Made by a program: the position numbers and the translations under genes. Shown piece by piece: positions 10,171-21,813 of a stretch of 64,000 nt of DNA; positions within the stretch are counted from its first letter, which is position 1; each line of letters starts with the position of its first letter. The notes below the pieces were generated by a model, which ran no database searches, was not told the origin of the DNA, and saw only the letters and a program-made list of their open reading frames with translations. The DNA is from Alitta virens (Eukaryota; Annelida; Polychaeta; Phyllodocida; Nereididae), in NCBI GenBank assembly GCA_932294295.1, contig OW028578.1, positions 40,243,410-40,307,409 of the forward strand. Reading direction: 5' to 3'.

Positions 10171-11395
10171 CTTCTATTTATGGCAGGCCAATGACAAAAA
10201 ATCACTTTTTGCAGCTAAGCGCTTCGCCGTTTAAACTAGCGCCGCCGCTTTAAAACAATATTCGGTGTCACAGTTTTACCACCATTCTACAGATAAAATT
10301 GTCAGCTCTCTAAGAAAATTTGAATTTTTGAAATCGGACCAGAAGTAACGTTTCTAGAGCCAAAAACTTAACAGAAAGTCAATGGACTGTTCAGTCCACA
10401 GATACAAGCTATTGTGTGGCTATGTTGCTATTGGCAACGTCATAGGAGCATCATCGCTTCGGTAATACAATCGAATAATACTGAAAAATAAACCATTATC
10501 TTTCAAAATCTACTATAAAAACAAATTCTTATATTATGGCTAATGCCACTCGTGAATCCTGGCAAATCTGTCCACTCGTGGGGAATATAAAAAAATACCA
10601 CATAACCATTGGGTCTTATTATAATATAACTGCCAGAATAATCTTTTGTATTCAAGGGTTGAAATTTTCATAAAAAAAACAAGACGTGTAAATTGCATAA
10701 TTACTGGAAAATTAACATTTTTATACATTAGAGCTTTTCCGACTCATCAGCATGATAAATATCATTCAATTGTACATGAATGTCATTTCATTTATTTTGA
10801 ATACATAACTGCTGATTTCTGACAGCTCAAGGTTATGGTGTTGCTATTAATAGGTTTTAAAAATGACAAAAATGAAAAGAAGAAATATAATGGGACCAAA
10901 CTGAATGCTGCGTCACCAACGTCATGAACGTCCTCGACTCGCGATTTATTTTATGCCTAAATTATAGTCCGATTTTCAAAATTTCAACTTTGTTAAGTTA
11001 TTTAACCAATTTACTTTAATATATATGCTTTGGTATTAATCTGACTCATTAACTGTAGGCGTGCCAGCATTTGTTTCGGCAGTACGCCTTTAATCCATAT
11101 TTGGCAATAGCAACGTCTTGAGTTCCTTATTTGGGCATTACATGAACGTCATTCCGTTTGGTATGAAATGAAGATCACCCAGCCCGTATCACCCGGTATT
11201 TTGTGTGATACGGCTGCAATTGGGGAATAATAATACAGAACTGCACATCTACAGACAAAGAAGTTATTAAATTACACATCTTATCAAGTCCTGAGATTAT
11301 TCTGGGTTCATGTTGTCTATTTTATGAAGTAACCCAGTCCTCTGCTCTTCCGAAAATAGATTAAGAACAATCATTTGAAATCAGCCTGATGAGAT
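10171..11395. other. non-coding; distant relative of 32.4-33.4 kb
   Basis: AACGTCATGAACGTC at 10918-10932 and the GATTTTCAAAATTTCAA-like sequence shortly after it are also found, in the same order, on either side of the H element at 32.5-33.3 kb. This suggests an older dispersed repeat lacking that insertion. No gene is seen. Confidence 0.4.
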
Positions 11396-11396
11396 G

Positions 11397-11935
11397 GGTG
11401 GATTAGGGCTTTACATCCTGGATATTTTGACATAGTCGATATGATAAGAGTGTCATTGTGGCTGCACCTGTGACACAGCTTGTAAAATAAAAAAATATAA
11501 TATGGTATTATCTTTGGTCAGATGAAATTAAAATGCCCTTCCTGTACCATCCCCATATTTGTTGGTATTAACATTGTATATATATAAAGAAACATATAAC
11601 ATTATTATCCTTATATTAATATTTAATTCTAGGATTTATTCTTTAATCTTTCCCAAATCTATTTTTAAAATACCTAATAAGCAGTATTGTGACATTGATT
11701 GGACTAAAATCAGATTTTGGCTGTTGCTGCAATGTTTTAAAAGAACTTAGATATGTAATCTTTCTTCTTTTTTGGACGTATAGATCTTTTGTCATTCATT
11801 ATTTCTGCACCTGTTGGACTACTTAGTACAGGCAGGGACGATGGCAATGAGATGATGGATGAAACAGCCATCCAACTTAGGATCAATTGGGAATTGAACT
11901 CGGGGCCCAGTAGTTGGAAGCCCAGCATGATAGAA
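11397..11935 (-). mobile_element. S1 SINE remnants, split
   Basis: 11397-11420 matches the S1 3' end (GGATTAGGGCTTTACATCCT) and about 11800-11932 matches the body and tRNA-like head on the same strand. About 380 bp of unrelated AT-rich sequence separates them. The head is degraded. Confidence 0.55.
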
Positions 11936-12148
11936 CTGCAACAGTATGCAGTAACCAAGACTACATGAGTGTCAAAATGATGATCAAAACCTACACTTAA
12001 AATGGTGTAAATAGATAAAAAGAATAAGAAAAGAGTGAACCGATGCTCAACAGCTTTTAGTAATAGGTCTTAGAGGGAGCATCCTGTAGACTTATGTTGC
12101 AAGTAAAACAGCACATTAACTGTATGGAGTCAACTTATATTAGAAGTC

Positions 12149-12462
12149 AATTAGAAACATGCATTCCTGGACGAACATTTTTACGGCAATTAAAAACATG
12201 CATTCCTTGATGACAATTTTCAAGGCAATTAAAAACATGCATTCCTGGACGACAATTTTCAAGGCAATTAAAAACGTGCATTCCTGGACAACAATTTTCA
12301 CGGCAATAAAAAACATGCATACCTGGATGAACATTTTTACGGCAATTAAAAACATGCATTCCTGGACGACAAATTCCATGGCAATTAAAAACATGCATTC
12401 CTGGAAGACAATTTTCACGGCAATGAAAAACGTGCATTCCTGAACGACAATTTTCACGGCAA
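12149..12462. repeat. 39-bp minisatellite, about 8 copies
   Basis: The unit is aattaaaaacatgcattcct plus 19 bp ending in a caaggc/cacggc variant. Unit length is 13 codons, so the array stays open in several frames on both strands. The apparent ORFs of 94 to 133 codons are artefacts of this. Confidence 0.92.
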
Positions 12463-13575
12463 TGGTAGTTTCATAGTCATGTTCGAAAGTCACATATTTG
12501 ACCTGAGATTTGACAGCAAAAGATTGTCCAGTTTTGGACACTGATAAATCATTTGAGAGTCTTTAGTTACTCTGGAAAGGTTACAATTAATGTCATCCAA
12601 TGATAAATGACAATGCACTTTGTTAACACTGTGTGTCGTCACCTCACAGCCGAGCGACGAATTAGGTACATGTTTTGCTCGTTTACTCATTTTAAGGTAG
12701 ATTATTTGTTTTTTCTTATAGTCTATAGGCCGGCTTGTGGCATCAAAGGCTTTACAATGAAATTACAGAATAATAAGAAGTTTATGTGCTGAGTTTACGC
12801 AATTTTTGTTCTGACAGGCAGGTAGTTCAGAAATATTGCCTAAAATAAGAAAATATGAATCCATTTCTCTTTTAATTTTAAGAGAAGATTTCTTAAGTCT
12901 ATACTCAGCCTATCGGCTACATAGTATAACCAATCATTTTGTTTAATTAGGTAAACTGAAAACCAGGAATAAGACCAATTTTTCTGTGGATCGGATGATG
13001 ACTTTTATCCGACAAAGACCATAGATCAAATGCGAAAAACAAAGCGGAATGACCGAAAGCTTAATGAAGGTTGACAAGAGAAATATAAGGATGTTTACTT
13101 AGGTGTTATGCTTGGCAGAGGCACACTTTATGAGGCATTAAGAGATCATTTGTCATTCAAATCTGTCACGTCCTGACATAGCTTCTGTGAAGTCCTGTGA
13201 CTGCTGGTGACTGTTGGTCGGATATGGATTATGAGTCATTTCAGCAGCAACAAATGCGAATATGCCATCTCCCTTTTATCTTTCCTTTTTTGTTTGTTCA
13301 AAATACAACATGGTGGCACTAGCACTGTTTCTAGGTACTACGTATAAGTTATACATGTATAATATTATTTGGTTAGTTCCGGGTGCTTTAGAATTTCTTA
13401 GACAGACTAAGTAGTGTTGATTAGTATTAGTCATAATATAGCTCTACTTATTTAATTATTTTAACTGTTATATGTATTTCTATTATCTTTTTACTTTTTG
13501 CCATTTGTTATCTTGTCATGCTGACACATGTATCAATTTGATATTTAGCTGTCAATAAAAAATCTATATATAAAA
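12463..13575 (+). repeat. dispersed repeats and a LINE 3' tail
   Basis: 12607-12830 matches 4640-4870. 13060-13215 matches 24535-24690 (GGTTGACAAGAGAAATATAA and GGTGTTATGCTTGGCAGA shared). 13425-13575 ends in TGTCAATAAAAAATCTATAT, the same 3' terminus seen after the LINE ORF at 26400. No intact coding sequence. Confidence 0.55.
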
Positions 13576-13760
13576 ACTCAAAAAATGATAGTTAACTCCC
13601 GACCATGAGGGATATAACTCTAATAGGCATATTTACTAATTTGTTGGAATGTTTTTTTGTTTTATTACCTTTATGAGGCAAAACAAGTTCACTCAGGAGG
13701 GAGTTAACTAATATTTTAGTTGGTTATTGCCCGCTCCGAACAATAGGAAAACAGTCTGAA

Positions 13761-13922
13761 GGGGCGTTCACACTGTCACGTAAAAAAAACCTACTAGTGA
13801 CCACGTACTTAAAAAATGGGCTATAGATATCTAGTGAATCCCGTATGCCAAGGATGAACAAGAGTAAAAAATATATTTTCATACGTTGTCATATGTAGTT
13901 CTTACACGTGATAGTGTGAACT
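13761..13922. mobile_element. T1 element, short internally deleted copy
   Basis: The left end GGGGCGTTCACACTGTCACG and right end ACACGTGATAGTGTGAAC match T1 termini. Flanking TTAA is degraded. It retains the phrases TCATACGTTGTCATATG and GATGAACAAGAGTAAAAAA found in the 41.4-kb copy. Its right end lies about 20 bp from the hairpin of the H element. Confidence 0.65.
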
Positions 13923-13945
13923 AAAGTAATGTTGTCAGATATTAT

Positions 13946-14083
13946 AATAAAACCCAACCACAGTGGTGGATCAGCTCAATGAAACCTAGTAAGCTGTCTG
14001 GCAGAGGAACTCACTCGTTCAGAGCCAGATAGCTCACGAATGGGTTTCAATGAGCTGATCCACCACTGTGGTTGGGTTTTATT
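13946..14083. repeat. 138-bp near-perfect palindrome, left head of H element 1
   Basis: Arms start AATAAAACCCAACCACAGTG and pair nearly without mismatch over about 43 bp, then through a shared AGCTRTCTGGC block, with a loop near 14010. It is bordered on the left by GATATTATAATAAAAC and on the right by TTTATATCCCAC. The same architecture occurs at 32526-32666. Confidence 0.9.
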
Positions 14084-15070
14084 TATATCCCACACTTTTA
14101 CAGATATTTTTAGCTGAGAAAACTAAGAAATTAAGAATGTTTTGACCAAATTCTTGTACTTTTCATATTGATATTCCTACACAAACAGTGAGGATCACAA
14201 ATCTAATTAATATTCCTAAACATCTCAGCAGCCAATCACAGAAGAGAACCAAGCACACAGATAGACATCACAACGTCATTCCATTCAAAAGTTTGAAGGC
14301 TTTTAGCAGAAAAATAGGCATTTGATAGATTGTGTTTGTTATAGAAACCTGCTTTGTTCATGTAGAAATATGTATTTCATCATTTGTTAAGAAATAATAT
14401 GAGTATTTTAGTCAGAATCATGGTTCAGTGCAACCATATTCATCAGTGATGCCACTGTGCATTTGGTGTACAAATCACCGGTACGGATAAACAACAAATT
14501 ATACATAAGTAATGTTAGAAGATTTGAAACGAGGAGAGGTTCAGCTTCATGCCAGTCTTGATTTGGTCATAATCGGACAAGAATTAGCGAAGTTGTGGCC
14601 ATGGCATGTTCAATGTTATGGATGTCAGCCTGTTTGAGATCAACAGATTGTTTTGTCGGTAAAAACAAGTCGCCGAAACAAATAATCTATGACATATATA
14701 AAGGAACTGTTAGCAGATATGAAGAGAAGAGAAACTGAGCTTCAAGCCAATTCAAAATTAGTCAAGAATTGACAAAGTTGTGGCTACTTTCCAGATTTAA
14801 TGGGCAAAGTGAAAGTGGAAGTGCTTTGAACTGAAGTCTCATCCAGATATGACCGATGACCGCTACGGACAACTTTTAATTTTCAAAATTACTTTTAAAA
14901 AGCATATTTACTACCTGTCCATGAATAGTAGTCTATATAGGCAAAGCTGTGATGTTAGTGTGAAAGTGAAAATGAAAGTGAAACTGATCAACCTAAAGTA
15001 GTCTGTCCAATATGTAAATCAGGGATGGTGGAACACAATTTATTATAATTAGGGATGGTGGTGGGATATA
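14084..15070. mobile_element. H element 1, body
   Basis: A 10-bp inverted pair TATATCCCAC (14084-14093) and GTGGGATATA (15061-15070) bounds about 1 kb of non-coding DNA. Inside is an imperfect direct repeat of about 75 bp (near 14521 and 14716, sharing GAAGTTGTGGCC/AAAGTTGTGGCT). AGGGATGGTGG occurs twice close to the right end. No ORF of note. Confidence 0.5.
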
Positions 15071-15074
15071 TATA

Positions 15075-15440
15075 TGAATAGAATACAGAGTGCACAAATT
15101 ACATATCTATCCATCCATAATAGCATGTCACTAATTGATTTCCTTGGATTCAAATGACTGTCATGGGATCATGCTCTTTAGTGGAATATAAATTATGTTT
15201 TTCAGTGCATCTGAAAATCACTAGGTTACGTAATCATTTTAAAGGACAAAACCTTTAAACTTCAAATACACGAGCATAGCTTTATTGCCTAAACAGCATA
15301 CTGACCTTTTTTCCAGATTGTATTTTCTAAAAGTTGACAAGCAGTCATTTTAGTGAGAGTTACATATGCACTAAATGCAATCATACTACTTTTGGGCATC
15401 TTAATTTGACATTGTGTACTTGAGGCATGACCTGAATGAA
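15075..15440. repeat. dispersed repeat, rearranged relative to 40.3-40.5 kb
   Basis: 15260-15440 matches 40258-40440 in the same orientation (CAGATTGTATT, GACATTGTGTACTTGAGGCA). 15080-15175 matches 40440-40545 in the opposite orientation (CAGTCATTTGAATCCAA, GGAAATCAATT). One half of the repeat is therefore inverted here relative to the other locus. Confidence 0.55.
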
Positions 15441-15954
15441 GTTCAAAGACAAGAACGGTATGACAAAATTTCTATCCAGTTCGTGTTTACCCTGACAATT
15501 ATAATATTATGAGTATTCCAAAAAAAATTTGGATACAACCTATGTGAAAGGAAATTACTAACATAAAACTGCACATTTTCTACACTAATGCATGATCACT
15601 TTCCAAAAATGTGCCTGACCTATTACAGAAACGTTACTTGAAGCAAAAAGTCTTAATTTTGTGCCTTTGGAACAAGATAGTGTAGGATACATTTCTTATC
15701 ATAACTTGGCAGGGAGAGGGGTAGCAGTCTATGTTAAATCTTGTCTTGTTTCAGAAGAGTTTTCTTTTGCTTTGGAATTTGATATTTCAGTATGGGTGAG
15801 AATTACTAGCAGAAGAAATTATAATATTCTGGATGTATATACTGTATAGTCCAAATAGTCCAAATTAAAGAATTGATCAATGTTTTCCAATACACTGGCT
15901 CGTAAAGAACTTGATAAAGTGAATATCTAAGGCAGCTGGCCCTGATAGTATTTA

Positions 15955-17607
15955 CAGTGCCTTGCAAAAGTATTGGCATCCCTTCGAAATGAAGACATTT
16001 TAGTTTGTTTTAAACAAAAAAAAACTTGACTGAATGTAAATCAAAAGCAAATATCAGGAAATAACACAAGTAACATTTCAAAATTGTAATTATCAAAACA
16101 ATCAACAGTAACAGTAGCCAACAATGCAAAAAGCAAATATGTCCATTGCAAAAGTAATGGCACCCCATGCGTTAATTCCATGTACAGTCAGTTAATATTT
16201 CGTTGTTGCACCTTGAGCATCTAAGACAGCCTTGAGTCGTTTTCGGTAGCCATCAATAAGCTTTTTGCAAACGGAAGGGGTAATTTTTTTCCATTCTTGT
16301 TGGCAAAAATTGACCAATTCCTCCAGGATACGTGGGGACCTCTTGTGAACGGCCATTTTCAAGTGATGCCACAGATTTTCAATTGGGTTGAGGTCTGGGG
16401 ACTGGCTGGGCCACTCCAGGACTTTGATCTTATTCTTCTTGAGCCATTCAGTGGTCACTTTGGCCATGTGTTTCAGGTCATTGTCCTGCTGGAACCTAAA
16501 ATTTCTTCCAAGCTTAAGATCCCGGACACTGCTAAGTAGATTGTCCTCAAGAATCTGGCGGTACTTGTCTCCATTCATGATTCCTTCAATCTTTGCTAGT
16601 TTTCCTGTGCCTGCAGCCGCAAAGCTACCCCATATCATGATACTGCCACCGCCATGTTTCACAGTTGGCATCGTCTTTGAAGGATCAAATTCTTCGCCTG
16701 TCTTTCTCCATACATACTTTTTCTGATTAACACCAAAAAGTTCTATTTTGGTCTCATCTGACCATAAAATCTTGGACCATTGTTCTGGACTATCATCAAT
16801 GTGGGCCTTAGTAAATTTCAGACGGTTTCTTTTGTGGGTTTCCTTCAAAAAAGGCTTTTTTCGAGTGACATGTCCATACAAGCCTTTTTTGTGCAAATTC
16901 CGAGATATGGTGGACTCATGAACAGAAACACCTGACTCAGATGCAGACTCCCGCAGTTCTTTCAAAGTCACTGATGGATTCTTGATGACCTCCCTCACAA
17001 GTTTTGAGCTCTTCTTGTGGACAGTTTTTTGGGACGGCCAGATCTTGGTGCCACTTTTACTGATCTTCTTGTTTTCCAGACATTAATGATATTCCTCACA
17101 GTACCACATGGCACAGAAAGAAGTTTGCTGATTTTCTTATAACCAAGTCCACTTCTGTGTTTCTGAATAATAAGTTTTTTCAGCTGTTCTGAATGCTCCT
17201 TGGTTTTCATGTTGAAAATTCAACATACAACATAAATGTAGGTTGTTAAGGGAACATCATTTAATGAGGTTGTCAGACAGATTTAAATTTGACTAAAGCT
17301 GATTGTTATTCAGTCTAACAATGCTAAACAACAATAAACAATTAAAAAGCAGTGATCAAAGTAAGTGGAAAACATAAACGAACTGTCTGCAATTATGGGT
17401 GCCATTACTTTTGCAAGCATAATTTTACACACATGGATTTTATATCTGTCAAAATCAACACTGACTAATGATTCCATAAAGAAATTATTTATTATTTGGT
17501 CCTGTTCCTTTCCTGAAATATTCATAAACCCCAGGTTATTCTGTCATTAGAAAAATATCAATTTATTGCCTTTCCATGAGGGGTGCCAATACTTTTGCAA
17601 GGCACTG
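15955..17607 (-). mobile_element. Tc1/mariner element, complete, IR/DR type
   Basis: A 1,653-bp element between TA dinucleotides (15953-15954, 17608-17609). Outer ends CAGTGCCTTGCAAAAGTATT are inverted repeats. An inner copy TTGCAAAAGTAATGGCACCC lies at 16146-16167 and, inverted, at 17396-17416. Paired inner and outer transposase-binding repeats are the IR/DR layout known from Sleeping Beauty-like Tc1 elements. It carries one transposase gene on the minus strand and sits inside the RT region of a CR1 LINE. Confidence 0.95.
16192..17210 (-). pseudogene. Tc1 transposase, one frameshift
   Basis: Cut-and-paste DDE transposase, about 339 residues in two overlapping frames: 17210-16995 (71 aa) and 16998-16192 (268 aa). 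The first part is the paired-like HTH (SGLGYKKISKLLSVPCGTVR) plus a GRPKK AT-hook-like patch. The second holds the second helical domain and the catalytic core: D in WSDET, D in FQQDND, and E in NPIENLW exactly 34 residues later (DD34E). The break lies at CAAAACTTGTGAGGG around 16996, consistent with a one-base indel. QQDNDPKHTA of active relatives reads DLKHMA here. The rest is uninterrupted, so inactivation is recent or the indel is a sequence error. Confidence 0.93.
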
Positions 17608-18180
17608 TATGCTAGGGTATTGCATGAGTTAAGAGATATCTTAAGTACTCCTCTGGAAAGAAGCCTTCATCAAGCCTCTGTTCAAAAGTGGTAGTAAACA
17701 TCTTCCTTGGAATTGTAGACCGGTCAGTCTCACTTCCGTATGTTGTAAGATATTAGAAAGAATAATTCGGAAGGATGCACTGGCTCATCTTTAAAATAGG
17801 AATATAATCTCACATGACCAACATGGCTTCAGAGGAAGCAGATCTTGCTGTACCCAGTTACTTGAGATAATGGAAATATGGACAAAAATTATTGATAAGT
17901 GTACATCTTGGGACTTCACCTATTTAGACTTTGCAAAGGCTTTTGACAAAGTGCCACACTGTAGATTGATTAAAAAGCTTACTGGGGTGGGTATTTGGCA
18001 ATCATTCGCGAACAATACACGTAATAACACTGGAAATATTTATTCCTATTTATAAAGCCTTAGTGCGTCTATTATTAGAGTATTGCTCCTGTATTTGGAA
18101 TCCTGTGTTGAAGGCAGATAAAGTGGAAATTGAAGAGATTCAGCACTTAGAGCAACCAAATTGGAACCAAACTGGAACCA

Positions 18181-19385
18181 TACCTTAATATATATGTATA
18201 TATATATATATATGCATGTATAAACAAAACTGAGGGAGGATTATGTGCAAATATTATATTTTCTGTGACTTCAGAGGTGTAGTAACTAGGAAATCTCTTA
18301 TTTGTAAACTTTTCTGCCACTTCAGACACCATGCAAGCAGACCGAAATCTGACTTCTGTGATATGTGTCACTCAGAACAGCCCTGCAGCATGCATCCTCC
18401 TCTCAATTATTCAGACACTGATATTGTCTGACATTATAAGATATTACAATGACCAATTGCTTATACCCCAAACTAAATGTGACAAAACTTTAAAAGACCT
18501 CATAAGCATTTTAGTAACCTAGAGCTTTTCCGAAAGAGGAGGTGCCTGGTGCAAGTTTTTAGGCGGCACCCTGCATATACATATCTTATGTCGTAAATAT
18601 AACAATACAATATGTAAAGAAGCTCTTAATTATATCTGTAATTGATTTAATTGATTTATTCAGCATCATATTAATCATTATCATATTTTTTATGGAATAT
18701 CTATGTAATTTGCTTCATCATTATAAATATGTAATTTCTTTCATATTTATCTTTAATTATTATTAAATTAATTAATATAAAGCGTATTTGTCTCACCTTA
18801 TAAGTACATCGCACATTCAAATTTTTCATTCAAAAATATGTTATTATAGCGATTACCGAAAACCTCACGATAAATTTTGCTTGAATCAACAGCTACCACC
18901 ATATTGGAAAAATGATTTTCTCAAAATGACTTGTCACTTTTGTCCCTGGCAAAATCCTTGCGAATGCCACACTGTCCTTGATGCAAATGCGGTCCTCACA
19001 GCAAAACTGATCAGTCCATTCTGGAATTTCATTGTTTCCTTCAGATGGATAAAAATGATTTTAAAAAGCCTGAGGTGTTAATGGATATAAAAGAACTATA
19101 CATATTAGCAATATTGAAAGAGGATGAATCTGCATCAATACAATGATAACAAAACAAAATTAAAAAATCACAATATCAATTTTATTTCACCTATCCTCTG
19201 ACTGGATTTGAACACAGTCTAATAATCCGCACTGAAAGTCTTTTCATATAAGATCTACTTAATGATATAATTATTAATGACTTAGCTTTTGACATGTTAT
19301 CTACTAAGCTATAAGTCATAATGACTTATGATATTCTTAACATAAGTCTAAATAATGTAGTTCTGAGGAGGCAGCAAGGACAGCT
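18181..19385. other. no recognised feature
   Basis: AT-rich, with a (TA)n run at about 18190-18215 and a T/A-rich block near 18650-18780. ORFs of 60-97 codons here show no family resemblance. Confidence 0.4.
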
Positions 19386-19557
19386 AGGGCTTTACGTCCT
19401 ATATTTCTGCACCTGATGGGCTAATTAGGAAAGGCAGGGACCATGGCAAATGAGACGAAGGATGAAACAGCCATCCAACATAGGCTTGACCGGGAATTGA
19501 ACCTGGGACTCAGTGGTTGGAAGCCCAGCGCACCACCACTGAGCTAGGTCTCCACCC
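19386..19557 (-). mobile_element. S1 SINE copy
   Basis: Minus-strand copy with head GAGACCTAGCTCAGTGGTG, B box GGTTCAATTCC and body through AGGACGTAAAGCCCTAG. The head has point changes and no clear target duplication was found. Confidence 0.8.
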
Positions 19558-20370
19558 TTCTTACGGAGTAGAGGTCAACTGACGAATGTACAGTCAACTA
19601 TCTCCAAGCTACTGGTCAGAAGTTAAGCCAGTTTATATGAAAACTGCCAATACAAGGCAAAAATAAGATGATACAACTTGCAAAGCAACATGTTACATAT
19701 TTACCCTGTCAGTGGGATCCAGCCAGCAAAGTATAATCTGAGAGCAGACTGAGTTCATTGTATTAGTGTAATTACTGGAACCTTCAGCAGAGATGGCCAA
19801 GCTGAGATGTAGCTCAAGATATCTTTAACATTGCTCAATACATGTATCGGATAGTTTCCTTGCATATACTGATTGCACATTTAGTGGAGATCGTTGTAAC
19901 AATTTTTTGTTAACGTTTTGTAGTAAAATCAGATGTTATCAGGTTTCTATCTTGTTGGCTTGATTGACACTTAAAACATTCAAAAAACCAAAGCATAATG
20001 TGGAAATCACCATTTTGTGAAGAGAGAAAACTTACAGTTCATTGAGTATTTTCTAAGTGGGCTGCCTATCAATATTACAAACTATTTATTCCCTTTCTTG
20101 AGATTTCTTTACTCGAGAATTTTAAATCATTATGAAGTCTCATTGACACCAAAGCACTTCACTCATTTTCAGATTCTATCTTCAGATCCATTTTCTGGCA
20201 GCAAATTGCTTCAAGACTTCACATCCTCACATTTGTGTTAATGAAATATTCCATTAGTGCCTGATGCCTATCATGTCTGGAGGCCTTATTTTGTAATCAA
20301 AGTAGAGAGAAGTCTCTTTTAAAAGTCCTCATTTCATTTGAAGGAGCTAGCTGACTGACAGATGATATTT
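19558..20370. other. little recognisable; old repeat piece
   Basis: About 19735-19800 shares TATAATCTGAGAGCAGACTG with 22140-22165. Otherwise nothing is supported. Confidence 0.35.
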
Positions 20371-20384
20371 AATCATAACCAGGG

Positions 20385-20570
20385 TGGGTGGGTGGATTAG
20401 GGCTTTACGTCCTGTATTTCTGCACCTGATGGGATAATTAGGACAGGCAGAGACCATGCCAATGAGACGAAGGATGAAACAGCCATCCAACTTCGGCTCG
20501 ACGGGGAATCGAACGCGGGACCCAGCGGTTGGAAACCCAGAGCTCTACCTCTGTGCTAGGCCCCCACCCT
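20385..20570 (-). mobile_element. S1 SINE, complete copy
   Basis: Full-length minus-strand S1 with perfect 14-bp target duplications AATCATAACCAGGG at 20371-20384 and 20571-20584. The 3' tail is a GGGTGGGTGGGTGG-like repeat rather than the (CA)n of the 5966 copy. Confidence 0.92.
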
Positions 20571-20734
20571 AATCATAACCAGGGAGTTGGACAGCCCAGT
20601 GATTACACAGAAAATGCATTTTTCTAATATATTGATGTCTGGTTATTAGTCAAACACGACATTATAACAATAACAAATTCACAGTGCTCCTGAATGAACT
20701 TCCGAGTTACACAAAACAAAATGAAGCAAGCCTA

Positions 20735-20836
20735 GATAGCATTCCAAATTGGGTTAGCGTCGTTTCTATGTCGGCCGCTGTCTGTACAACATCGTTTCAA
20801 CATCTCCGACGTCATGCCTATGTTTGGAATGCTATC
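20735..20836. mobile_element. M4 MITE, 102 bp
   Basis: Perfect 14-bp ends GATAGCATTCCAAA (20735-20748) and inverse (20823-20836). The interior TCGGCCGCTGTCTGTACAAC..CGACGTCATGCC is shared with 39972-40080 and, in halves, with about 21000-21075 and 29406-29470. Confidence 0.75.
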
Positions 20837-21524
20837 AAGGGTTGGGTTAGACCCATGCTGAACTTTTGGTATTGTGATAAACCATCAATATTTAACAGTA
20901 AATAGTACATATTCTCGATGAACCTGTTTCAGTATTGTTGCTGTTCAACGTAAAGAGACTGTGAAATTGAATTTTCCGTTCATTGTGAAATCAGAAGAAC
21001 CCTTAAAGCATTTCTAATTGGGCCAGCTTCGTTTCTATATCGGCTGCCTTCGGTACAACATCATTTCAACATCTAAGTGCACTTCCGGGTGTATAAGTGC
21101 GCATTGTGCAGAGCCCTGTGTTAGCCACTGGGGTTTTTGAGGCTTTCACCCACAGTGTTGCACTGTGGGTGATAACCTCCAGCCACAGTGACATTATATT
21201 GTCATTGCAGTCTAGGTCCAGACCACAGGTCGCGTCGTAGATGAGGGTCTAGTGGATATTAAAGAATGGCGAGATAGGCAACAGAAGTAGGTCAATCCCT
21301 GCGCCGTTAATTTTAACTAAGCGGAGAACAAAATAGTTCTTTAAAATTTGTCCAGTACGACGTTGCATCATTTTATCATGCACAGGAGGTTGCGTCTTCG
21401 TATTCTAATAATTAATATCAACTTTTCTAAGTAGTCAATTTCCTTGCTCCCCCGAATTCCCCAAGACCCTCTCCTGCGGGAAGGTGAGATCGAGGGTCTT
21501 GCGTCAAGACTTTTGTCACAGTGC
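20837..21524. other. non-coding with two hairpins
   Basis: 21146-21172 is a perfect hairpin (TCACCCACAGTG, 3-nt loop, inverse). CAAGACCCTC near 21462 pairs with GAGGGTCTTG near 21492. A half M4 copy lies at about 21000-21075. The region is more GC-rich than its surroundings, but no exon is evident. Confidence 0.45.
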
Positions 21525-21813
21525 AAGTGGTCTGGAGTTGAGTTTGCCAGCTGCCAGAATCAGATGTATTTATGAGATGATAAGGCTGATAGTCCACACC
21601 ATGTTACACATTACCCCATGGGTGGGGTCTTTTATTTGCCTCAGCATAGACACCCAGTACAATGCACCTCCAATTAAACATCTAATGCGATCGACATATA
21701 GCAGCTGGGATGTAGGTCATATAGAGAGCCCAGGCCAGGACTCAAACTCAGAACCTTTGGTAGAATTGGTCAATGTGTTTAATGCCTTAACCACTAGACC
21801 AACAAGGAGCTAG
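21525..21813 (-). mobile_element. S2 tRNA-derived SINE, near-complete
   Basis: On the minus strand: head GTTGGTCTAGTGGTTAAGGC (A box), a variable-arm-like stretch, B box-like GAGTTTGAGTCC, then a body with TGCTGAGGCAAATAAAAGAC and CCCATGGGGTAATGTGTAAC and an end near CAGCTGGCAAACTCA. The head resembles a class II (Leu/Ser-like) tRNA. Confidence 0.75.

Larger units (their letters stand above)
15640..18175 (+). mobile_element. CR1-group LINE remnant, split by Tc1
   Basis: 15640-15849 encodes the end of an AP-endonuclease domain (GRGVAVYVKSCL, then a VWVRI strand). 15890-15952 encodes the start of the reverse transcriptase palm (KELDKVNI..AGPDSIY with stops). After the Tc1 insertion the RT continues at 17610 as HELRDILSTPL, NCRPVSLTSVCCKILERIIR, QHGFRGSRSCCTQLLE and YLDFAKAFDKVPH, then IYKALVRLLLEYCSCIWNP near 18050-18110. 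These are conserved blocks of CR1/Rex-type elements. Frameshifts, stops and a large internal deletion show it is dead. A (TA)n run follows at about 18190. Confidence 0.85.

Noticed and set aside
12140..12541. ORFs of 94 to 133 codons on both strands
   Set aside because: They are products of the 39-bp satellite, whose unit length is a multiple of three; no codon-level conservation beyond the repeat.
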